Of a stretch of 50,518 bases of DNA, positions 43,756 through 50,518 are shown in pieces (positions within the stretch are counted from its first letter, which is position 1; each line of letters starts with the position of its first letter). The notes below the pieces were generated by a model. That model was given only the letters and a program-made list of their open reading frames with translations. It searched no databases and was not told the origin of the DNA. Source of the stretch: Brochothrix campestris FSL F6-1037 (GTDB lineage: Bacteria; Bacillota; Bacilli; Lactobacillales; Listeriaceae); contig NZ_AODH01000036.1 of NCBI RefSeq assembly GCF_000525915.1, positions 1 through 50,518 on the forward strand, read 5' to 3'. Position numbers and translations under genes: made by a program.

Positions 43756-43883
43756 ATTCAGTCAGCCGGCCATTCGTCGTGCGTACCGTGAAGGTTCGCC
43801 ATTTTTTCTATTTCGCTCTTATTTTAATGTTAGCTTTATAGCAACTTAAACATGGCACGAGTAAATTGCATGTATATTAAATG

Positions 43884-43921
43884 CCCTCGAACGTTCGTAG
43901 GAACAAATCGAGGGTCTTTTT
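43884..43921 (+). terminator. Orphan plus-strand terminator
   Basis: CCCTCGA / TCGAGGG stem with inner GTTC/GAAC pairing and a T5 tail on the plus strand. No plus-strand gene lies upstream, so it may be left from a lost gene or end a small RNA. The surrounding gap 43757-44015 shows nothing else I can support. Confidence 0.7.
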
Positions 43922-44015
43922 ATCAATCTTCCCATTTTCGGGAACATATTAGTATGTCGGCTAAATTTTGCTTATAATGAATTTTTCTTTAATTCCTATT
44001 TGAAAATTACATCTA

Positions 44016-46447
44016 TTAACCTTGATAACGGATTCTTTCAACCAAAGTTGCTTTTTTCAGATTATGACTTAAAACAAAAGATAGTACAATCTGCAAGAAA
44101 CTAACCACCAAAATCATCGCCAGAATAGGTATAAATGGAATATGGTAAACATTCATTCCAAATACGCCATTCACCTTCGCATAAGAAAAGAGTAGATATC
44201 CAATCGGTAATCCTACAACAAGAGAGACGAATATTGTTCCTAGTGTGAAAATCAAGCCTTGTAGCTGCAAGCCAATATTTAATTGCTTGTTCGTCATTCC
44301 AACAGCTTGCAATACGCCATATTCTTGTCTTTTTGTTATGATATTTATAATCATTGTATTGGCAAGATTCATAAATCCAATCAAGCCTGCAATTGCCATA
44401 AATAAATAACTTCCCAACTTCATCATGGTACTTGCGAATTCAGCTGTCTGCAATTCATCATGGTAAGTTTTAAACTTGACATAAGATGTATCTGCAATTA
44501 GGTTTCTTACATTTTGCTCCACCGAAGCTACATCGCCTTCGTCCGTATCAATCCAGATATAGCCATAGGATACCCCTTCTGGCTGCATCGCTTGATAGAC
44601 CTCCTCTGGGATGACAAGATAGGTATCCGCACTTGTAAATGCACCATCAATATTTCCTTTATAAGTAAATTCTTCTGTCCCATTATCTAATTCAAAAGTC
44701 ATCGGATCATTCAATGAATAGCCATCTGACGCCATCCACATAGACCAACCGAAGAAAACATCTCCATTTCTTACAGCCTCGTTATAATCCATTGGGCCAA
44801 GGTCGCCTTCATATCGCATCTTTTCAAAATCTTCTTTATTCACAATCGAGACGACCTGCTTTGAACCATTTATTTTTGCAACAGCAATTTCTCTCGTTAG
44901 CACTTTATTAACGCCTGGTATACGCTCAATTTCTGCAATAAGTGTGTCATTCAATGGATTCTTTTTAAGAATCGAATCCAGATTATTTTCTGGATAAGCT
45001 TCATCCCACTCATAAGAATAATCAAGCTTCAATTCAAATTGCCCGTGATTCATGCCTTTTCTTGCTTCGTATTCCGTATCGATATTTCCTACAAAGTTTG
45101 CGATAATCACAAATAATACACAAGCAAGACCCATTGTAAGAATCGTTCCGATTGTTCTTTTCTTATTACCAACTACATTTGCCATTGCCAAAGAGAATAC
45201 AGATATATTTTTTTTGGCCTTTCCGCATTCCATGGTTCTTTTTTGTTGAGTTTTCCAAATATCGTGTTGCTTCAATAGGAGATATTTTAAAAAACAATTT
45301 TCATCGGCTTTCGAAGTGCTAATATCACTGTTAGCAATGAAATCAGAATACTAACTAGCATCAATGTGGCTGAAAATAATGGTACCTGACTATTTGGTAT
45401 TCCAATAGATGCCATATTCCCTTGTTCGATTAACCAACCAAAGCTTACTTTTGCCATAAAAAATCCAAGTACCCATCCAATAGGTATTGAAAGCACTGAA
45501 AGAATCATACCTTCTCGAAAAATCAACTGTTTCATCTGCTTTTTTGTTGCACCTAAGGCTTTGATTTTTCCGTATTCCTGTATCTTTTGAGCGATACCCA
45601 CTTGAAAAATATTATAGATAACAACAACCGAAAACAGCACAATCCCTAAGATTAGAATGCCACATACCGCAATCATTTCATAGCTCGGCTCTAGTGTCCA
45701 AGACAAGAAATAATCATTTACAATCAGGTTTTTGCTATCAATTCCGGAAGAATCTGCAATGTTCGTAAGCACTGAATCAATGTTATTCATAGAAACATGG
45801 ACAGAATCATTCAATGTAAAATAGACATTGTATGCTCGCTCGTTTTCTACAAATTGACTATCATAAAAATCGGAAGAAGTGAATACTATATAGGAAGACT
45901 TAGCTTTATATGCCTCTCGATCAAATAGAATGCCACTAACTACAAAATCTTGCTTACTATATTCCTCGTTCATTCCAGAACGATATTCAAGACGAATACT
46001 ATCTCCAATTTTCACATGCTCATAGCCTTGCGACTTAAAGAAAGCTTTACTTGCAGCAATATCCTGTGGACTCTTTGGATAGGATCCTTCCGAAAGTAAA
46101 TATTCTTGATTGTAAGGTAGCATTTCTCGGACATGCTCGTCTGCACTAACAAATGCGCCTTTCTCATTCCCTTTTAAGATACCTGCTGTAGACATCAGCC
46201 CGACCGTATCTATTTCAGCTCGTCGTTCGATTTCCTGTAACTGCGTATCATCTACAGATAAGAACAGTCCATAATTTCTTCCATATCTGTCCGCTGCATT
46301 TTCTTTTTGTAGGTTAATAACGCCATTTCCAATAGTGCTGATAATAGTAAGTAGCATTGTCGTTAAACAAATAGCAAATATGATAAGGATACTTCTCGTT
46401 TTATTCCGCTTGTTATTGTTGAATGCGATTTTAGTAATTGTATTCAT
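44016..46447 (-). pseudogene. FtsX-type ABC transporter permease (about 809 residues), broken by two frameshifts
   Basis: Two open pieces, 45287-46447 (386 residues, starts MNTITKIAFNNNKRNKTRS) and 44016-45275 (419 residues), are halves of one MacB/FtsX-type permease. Each half has one N-terminal helix, an extracellular domain and three C-terminal helices (FtsX domain). Between them the conserved linker KISPIEATRYLE is encoded in a third frame. Removing one base from the 6-base run at 45289-45294 and one near the 8-base run at 45208-45215 restores a single frame of exactly 810 codons. The ATPase stop overlaps its ATG (46444-46447). Its role is probably export of, or resistance to, a membrane-active compound, together with the ATPase and two-component system. 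Confidence 0.82.
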
Positions 46448-47118
46448 CGGAAATCCACCACTTGTCCATCTTCAATGATTAAGATACGGTCTGCTACCTG
46501 TGCAATTTCATCATCATGTGTAATCATCACGATGGTCTGACCATATTTTTTTGCCGTCATTTTTAGCAGGCCAATTACTTCGTCGCTTGTTTTTGAATCA
46601 AGATTACCGGTTGGTTCATCTGCAAAAAGTATTTCTGGTTTTGTGATTAAGGCTCTTGCGATTGCGACTCGCTGCTGCTGTCCACCAGATAATGTATTCG
46701 GGAGGTTATGGATCCGATTCTCAATACCTAGTGTGGTAATGATGTCATTTGCATATACTTCATCGACTTTTTTTCCATCCAGCCCTAAAGGTAACACGAT
46801 ATTTTCCCAAACATTGATGGCTGAAACCAAATTATATGCTTGAAAAATAAAGCCGATTTTTCTTCTACGAAAAATTGCCAGTTGATCCTCGCTCATCTGA
46901 TACATATCGTTTCCCGATAATAGAACTTTGCCTTCCGTTGGCATATCAAGTCCCCCAAGCATATGGAGTAGTGTGCTTTTGCCAGAGCCAGATTTACCTA
47001 CAATGGCAACAAATTCCCCCCGATTAATCTTAGTGCTTACATTATTTACTGCCTTCACTTGATTTTTATTTGTTCCATAAAACTTACTAAGTTGATTTGT
47101 TTCTAATATGACACTCAT
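46444..47118 (-). CDS. ABC transporter ATP-binding protein (MacB/LolD/BceA type)
   Basis: This 224-residue ATPase has Walker A GKSGSGKST, signature LSGGQQQR, Walker B ILFADEPTGNLD and H-loop ITHDDE. It belongs to the class that couples to FtsX-type permeases (antimicrobial-peptide resistance and lipoprotein systems). GGAGG precedes the ATG, and its end overlaps the permease start by 4 bases. A terminator separates it from the histidine kinase, so the transporter has its own promoter, likely controlled by the adjacent response regulator. Confidence 0.92.
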   Translation of the reverse strand: MSVILETNQLSKFYGTNKNQVKAVNNVSTKINRGEFVAIVGKSGSGKSTLLHMLGGLDMPTEGKVLLSGNDMYQMSEDQLAIFRRRKIGFIFQAYNLVSAINVWENIVLPLGLDGKKVDEVYANDIITTLGIENRIHNLPNTLSGGQQQRVAIARALITKPEILFADEPTGNLDSKTSDEVIGLLKMTAKKYGQTIVMITHDDEIAQVADRILIIEDGQVVDFR

Positions 47119-47158
47119 TTAACAGTCCTCCATGTTCTAATTTTGCTCCTATCTTATC

Positions 47159-47180
47159 AAGTGAATCTTTCATTTCACTT
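47159..47180. promoter_or_regulatory. Inverted repeat upstream of the ABC operon
   Basis: AAGTGAA-N8-TTCACTT (7-bp arms) lies 41 bases before the ATPase start, between the kinase terminator and the ATPase gene; a candidate site for the neighbouring OmpR-type regulator. Confidence 0.5.
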
Positions 47181-47185
47181 TCAAA

Positions 47186-47226
47186 AAAAGTAGAAGTCTT
47201 ACGGTTTCGTAAGACTTCTACTTTTT
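47186..47226 (-). terminator. Terminator overlapping the end of the histidine kinase gene
   Basis: AAAAAGTAGAAGTCTTACG / CGTAAGACTTCTACTTTTT 19-bp arms around a 3-base loop region; the kinase stop codon lies within one arm. Confidence 0.85.
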
Positions 47227-48486
47227 CTCTAGCAGTTGAATAACAAACTTACTGCCATGTCTATGATTAAATCCAACTTCCATGTCGAAATTAGAGGACA
47301 CTGTTATCGTCCCATGATGTTGCTCGATAATTTCTCTTGAAAGAAACAATCCAATCCCAGAACCACTTTCTTCTTTTACTTCTGGCAGGGAGCCTCTGAA
47401 AAAGCGTTGAAATACCTTATGATATTCTTCCTTCGGTATACCAATCCCTTGGTCTTCAATCTCAATACGTACAATCCCAGTTCTTTTTTGTAATCGAATC
47501 GCTATTTCGGAATGAGTCGGGCTGTACTTAATAGCATTATCCAAAATGTTGATAAGTGCTTCACTCAACCATTTTTTATCTTGCATAATCTCATAGTTTT
47601 CTAATGTTTCATCAAAGTCAAAAACTAGCTCAATGTCCTTCTCTATTGCATTCGGATAGACACGATTCACAGCAGTAATTATTGTTTCTAAAAGAGGAAG
47701 CTTTTTTTTATCAATTTGAATTAATCCTACTTCCATTTTTGAAATCTGCAATAATGATTGCAGCAGTACTTCCAAACCGTCTAATGCATTTCTACACCTT
47801 ATTCGAAACTCTTTTTGTTCTTCTTCACTTAGATTATCTCGAAGCAATACACTAAAACAGGCATCTAATGCTGCGACGGGGGTTTTTAATTGATGCGATA
47901 TATCAGAAACCAGCTCTTTCGTTCCTTCCTTTTCCAATCGCGCTTCTTCTTTCAGCAACTTCATATAATGTCCAAGTACATCCAATTGATATTTGATTTT
48001 TTCCTGCTCATCTTCATCGTCATCGTCTAGTTCCAGTTTTACTTCATAATTGTTTTCTCGAAAATTCACAAGTGTGTTTTCTATTTGCAAAAATCTGGCT
48101 TTATCCTTTTGTAGGATCATTCTTTGCCAAAGCCATAACAAAGAAAAAAGTATGACAAACAAAAAGAATGTGCCACCCGCTGTTACCGCTATGTTCTGTA
48201 AGAACTGTTGATATAAAACATTCTCAACATTCTTCAAATAACCATACTTCTCCAGCAACTGTTTTCCTTGTTCTATCGAATCTAAATTGTTATCTTTTAG
48301 AATATCTATCACAATATCAACTCCATCTTGCCCAGATTTAGTAGCGATCTCTGCCAAGATGTTCATGCTGTTATTGTAATTCTGGTAATATACCCATGTT
48401 GTCAAACAGTTGCTAAAAATATATGCAAACATGACTATGCTTATTAGCTGTAGGATTTGTTGTTTCTTTCGTTTTCCTCTTGCCAC
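47218..48486 (-). CDS. Sensor histidine kinase (two TM, extracellular sensor)
   Basis: This protein of about 422 residues has two membrane helices (about residues 10-30 and 100-125) flanking an extracellular segment of about 75 residues. The kinase core follows: SDISHQLKTPVAALD (phosphoacceptor His), NILDNAIKYS (N box), EDQGIGIPKEEY and GSGIGLFLSREI (G boxes). The frame is open from 48522 within the response-regulator gene. The GTG at 48486, 4 bases past the regulator stop and preceded by AGGAAGTGG, is preferred. The order regulator-kinase-ABC resembles VncRS-Vex and other peptide-sensing systems. The extracellular loop is too long for the Bce type, which senses through its transporter. Confidence 0.9.
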   Translation of the reverse strand: MARGKRKKQQILQLISIVMFAYIFSNCLTTWVYYQNYNNSMNILAEIATKSGQDGVDIVIDILKDNNLDSIEQGKQLLEKYGYLKNVENVLYQQFLQNIAVTAGGTFFLFVILFSLLWLWQRMILQKDKARFLQIENTLVNFRENNYEVKLELDDDDEDEQEKIKYQLDVLGHYMKLLKEEARLEKEGTKELVSDISHQLKTPVAALDACFSVLLRDNLSEEEQKEFRIRCRNALDGLEVLLQSLLQISKMEVGLIQIDKKKLPLLETIITAVNRVYPNAIEKDIELVFDFDETLENYEIMQDKKWLSEALINILDNAIKYSPTHSEIAIRLQKRTGIVRIEIEDQGIGIPKEEYHKVFQRFFRGSLPEVKEESGSGIGLFLSREIIEQHHGTITVSSNFDMEVGFNHRHGSKFVIQLLEKK

Positions 48487-48490
48487 CAGA

Positions 48491-49177
48491 TTAACCCACT
48501 TCCTGATTCCATACATAACCAAGTCCCCGTATGTTTTTCAAATACACTGGCTTTGCTGGATCTTCTTCAATTTTTTCACGAAGCCTCCGCACATTCACGG
48601 CAACTGTATTCTCATCTACAAATTCTCCATCAATATCAAATATATTTTCTAATATCTGCTTTTTAGAAAGAACCTGTTTTGGATATTTCAAAAATAAAGT
48701 AAGCATCTTCCATTCGTTCTTCGTCAATACCACTTCCTTGCCTTTGACCAGAACTTTCATCTCTCTTGGAAGCACTCGAATGTCCCTTGATATTATTTCA
48801 TTTTCTTCATTACTGCTTTTGATACGATTGAAATAGGCTTCAATTTTTAGAAGCAGTACGGATAGGCTGAAAGGTTTCGTGATATAATCATCAGCACCCG
48901 CTTCATACCCCATTACCTGACTTATCTCTTGGTCTAATGCAGTAAGACAAATAATATATGCCTTATTTTGCTGCCTCATCCACTTTATAAAATCAAGCCC
49001 ATTTCCGTCCGGAAGATTCATATCACAAATAACGAGATCAATTTTATTAACAACAGCTACACTTTTTGCAGCTTGTATTGTTTCAGCAGAAAAAACAATA
49101 TTTCCAGATTTCTCCAAAGAAAATGTTATTCCTCGATTTACATTTACATCATCTTCTAAAACCAATATACTTGACAT
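48491..49177 (-). CDS. OmpR-family response regulator
   Basis: This 228-residue regulator has a receiver domain (about 1-115) with acidic pair E8/D9/D10, phospho-acceptor D52 (VICDMNLPDG), T-loop CLTALD and K102-type KPFS. The winged-helix DNA-binding domain is at about 130-225 (VLTKNEWKMLTLFLKYP, VNVRRLREKIEEDP, IRGLGYVW). GGGGTG precedes the ATG. It is first in an operon with the histidine kinase. A direct repeat upstream suggests autoregulation, and the ABC operon is the probable main target. Confidence 0.94.
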   Translation of the reverse strand: MSSILVLEDDVNVNRGITFSLEKSGNIVFSAETIQAAKSVAVVNKIDLVICDMNLPDGNGLDFIKWMRQQNKAYIICLTALDQEISQVMGYEAGADDYITKPFSLSVLLLKIEAYFNRIKSSNEENEIISRDIRVLPREMKVLVKGKEVVLTKNEWKMLTLFLKYPKQVLSKKQILENIFDIDGEFVDENTVAVNVRRLREKIEEDPAKPVYLKNIRGLGYVWNQEVG

Positions 49178-49204
49178 AATATCACCCCTAATAGCGTTTT
49201 ACAT

Positions 49205-49220
49205 ATGTAAGTTAATGTAA
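49205..49220. promoter_or_regulatory. ATGTAA direct repeat, 10-bp period, upstream of the response regulator
   Basis: ATGTAA at 49205-49210 and 49215-49220, spaced one helical turn, the usual layout for OmpR-family dimers. The first copy is part of the palindrome TTACATATGTAA (49199-49210). Confidence 0.5.
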
Positions 49221-49298
49221 TATCCTAACTGTTCCATCATAGCAATGAAATGATATTCTACTTGAAACCCTAAAACAGCCCCATCATCCATGGCATTT

Positions 49299-49568
49299 TT
49301 AGTCGTATAAGAATGAAGTAATGGGCCGTTGGGACGCTAAAAATGGTGTACCAGTTAAACGTGAAAACTCTACTTTCACTTGGTTAAATTCTTTATCTGT
49401 TAATAATTTATCTTCTAATAACGATAAATTAATTCTGTTTAAATGACCTCTAAAATTTTGCCATAAAGCGTCTTCTGTTTTAAGATCTGGTCGATAAGTC
49501 CACTGGTTCTCTTTTTCACTTAAAATTTGAATGAATTGATTTTCAATCATTTGTTCAGAATGCCCCAT
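49299..49568 (-). pseudogene. Type I restriction subunit HsdR, N-terminal remnant
   Basis: The 89 residues begin MGHSEQMIENQFIQIL and contain the HsdR-typical QWTYRPDLKTEDALWQNFRG (family form YRPDLKTxxxLWxNFR). After TPF the sequence no longer resembles the family and stops at 49299. The nuclease and helicase domains of a protein of about 1000 residues are missing, so this is a truncated relic. GGGAGATAC precedes the ATG, only 10 bases after the DUF536 stop, an order that looks like a plasmid arrangement carried in intact and then deleted. Confidence 0.75.
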
Positions 49569-49578
49569 TGTATCTCCC

Positions 49579-50092
49579 TCATTTCCATAGTTGCCACCAT
49601 TTTTTAGGTAGTGGTTTAAATTCTTCTTGTTCCTCTGTTTCCAACTTTTGTTCTTCTAAATCATTTAATTGTTTTTTAAGCCTTTCAACTTCTTCTTTTA
49701 GTATTCCTTCTTTCTCTTGTTTCATATCATCTTCCGGCGCTTTAAGAGATTTCAGCTCATTTATCTCAGCTTTATATTCTTCCAGTAGCTTTTTATCTTG
49801 TAAGGCTAGACGTTGTTGTTGATCTAATAGATTTTGATTTTTTTTCAATACTTTGTTGTAGCAACTGAATCTGTACATCTTTTTGTTCAATCTGTTTGAT
49901 AAAAAAAGTTGTCCGCTCGCTGTCCGATACTTGTCCGTCTTCTGTCCGGATTTTTTCTTTGTCTTCTCCGAATAATTCGCTAGCGTTGTCTTCAATGCTT
50001 TTTGTAGTTGTCCGTTCACTGTCCACCCGTTGTCCATTCGCTGTCCGATTGATGTTTTCTTTTATATATCTGACACCTTCAGCATTAATCAT
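49579..50092 (-). pseudogene. DUF536 (plasmid replication-associated) protein, frameshifted and truncated at the 5' end
   Basis: The first piece (49793-50092) reads MINAEGVRYIKENINRTANG and ends after an 8-A run. The second (to 49579) reads NQNLLDQQQRLALQDKKLLE and ends KPLPKKWWQLWK. Removing one base from the run at 49838-49845 gives one coiled-coil protein of about 170 residues. LDQQQRLALQDKKLLEEYK and the WW-rich end are hallmarks of DUF536 proteins, found beside repB on lactic-acid-bacteria plasmids. The N-terminal helix-turn-helix is absent; upstream in the same frame coding-like sequence (INSNKIK) runs back to a stop near 50130. The piece is plasmid-derived. Confidence 0.72.
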
Positions 50093-50094
50093 TT

Positions 50095-50305
50095 TTATTT
50101 TGTTTGAGTTAATATATATTGATGTACATCAGTGTTTTCTTGCTTATCTAATTTATCGCCAAATATAACCCTACTCGCAACTTTTGTCCCATGCTCACAA
50201 GTACTACCATGTACTCCATTTGCATACCATGAATCTACTATACAATTATTTAAATTGGCAGGAAAACTAACACCGTCATCTAGTACACATACTATAGGTA
50301 ATTTG
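50095..50305 (-). pseudogene. Subtilisin-like (S8) peptidase fragment
   Basis: The minus strand encodes LPIVCVLDDGVSFPANL, then WYANGVHGSTCEHGTKVASR and VIFGDKLDK. The first matches the catalytic-Asp motif and the second the catalytic-His motif (HGTxVA) of S8 proteases. The 5' part is cut by the IS3 element at about 50306, and the Ser-bearing part is missing because the frame runs into unrelated sequence and stops at 50095. Only the short distance between Asp and His is left. The family call rests on the two motifs and is otherwise unsupported. Confidence 0.6.
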
Positions 50306-50518
50306 GAATGGCAACAGTAAATTGAACAAAAATTATAAGGGCTGTAATTTAAATTCGGTAGGCGTTAAATAACCCAATGTTCCATGAATACGGATGTTGT
50401 TAAACCAATGAACGTAATCATTTAATTCAAGTTCCAGCTGATTAAGATTGGAAAAGTGAGCTTGGTTTGCGAATTCTGTTTTAAACACTTTGAATGTTGC
50501 TTCCGCTACAGCGTTATC
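50306..50518 (-). mobile_element. IS3-family element, transposase 3' end (runs off the window)
   Basis: From the right edge to the TAA at 50333, the minus strand encodes DNAVAEATFKVFKTEFANQA, then LNDYVHWFNNIRIHGTLGYL and TPTEFKLQPL. This is the C-terminal end of an IS3-family OrfB transposase, including the DNAxxE segment and the YNxxRIHxxLGYLTP end. The frame is intact to its stop. The element's end is placed near 50306, where TGGAATGGCAACAG may be the terminal repeat. It appears inserted into the S8 peptidase remnant. Confidence 0.85.

Noticed and set aside
43780-43830. Minus-strand short frame reading MANLHGTHDEWPAD near the Mrr relic
   Set aside because: Fourteen codons, no ribosome binding site and no recognised family; could be chance.
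44016-46447. Two separate FtsX permeases (Vex1/Vex3-like arrangement)
   Set aside because: The conserved linker between them is encoded in a third frame and two one-base corrections give exactly 810 codons, so one long permease is more likely.

Overview
The window looks like chromosome of a low-GC Firmicute (Bacilli). The A+T-rich intergenic DNA, strong AGGAGG-type ribosome binding sites, frequent TTG and GTG starts, CcpA-type cre sites, an MntR box and the block yhaM-yhaN-yhaO-yheA followed by a class A penicillin-binding protein recall Listeriaceae (Listeria or Brochothrix). That placement is inference; no rRNA or housekeeping marker is present.

0-24 kb is mostly core genome. It begins with an IS30 relic, then yhaM/yhaN/yhaO and yheA (RNA and DNA metabolism) and a bifunctional PBP. 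Next come a CNNM/CorC membrane protein with a long leader, an IS3 relic, an aldo/keto reductase and the DUF47-Pit phosphate uptake pair. They are followed by an orphan gene preceded by a degenerate toxin-like fragment, trmL-queG, tRNA-Gly and mntH with an MntR-box promoter. A small XRE regulator, a PreP-type M16 protease split in two, a HAD phosphatase and an amino-acid ABC importer complete the block.

24-29 kb holds type II NADH dehydrogenase and two tandem paralogous aldehyde dehydrogenases, each with its own promoter and cre or cre-like site. They look like a carbon-catabolite-controlled redox and aldehyde-oxidation block.

29-43 kb is an accessory detoxification island. It has two SsuE-like FMN reductases, an MFS-MarR-MFS operon, a divergent SDR/TetR pair, and an MhqR-like MarR operon (MarR, ring-cleaving dioxygenase, luciferase-like monooxygenase, FMN reductase) beside a second dioxygenase under a palindromic operator. 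A DUF2871 membrane protein, a broken DUF1801 gene, a YxeA-like protein and a divergent DHA2 efflux pump/TetR pair follow. A degenerate repeat family of about 95 bp lies in the intergenic DNA at the 3' ends of several of these genes.

43-50.5 kb appears acquired. It contains an amber-interrupted Mrr-like nuclease relic and a complete two-component system, with an ABC exporter whose roughly 809-residue FtsX permease is broken by two frameshifts. The right edge is a patchwork of an HsdR N-terminus, a plasmid DUF536 protein, an S8 peptidase piece and an IS3 transposase end.

Several genes are broken. At least six disruptions are repaired by removing one base from an A/T run of 6-9 (yhaN twice, one MFS gene, the FtsX permease twice, DUF536). 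Systematic homopolymer over-calling, real slippage and genome decay cannot be separated from one sequence. Two further breaks (M16, DUF1801) instead need one base added.
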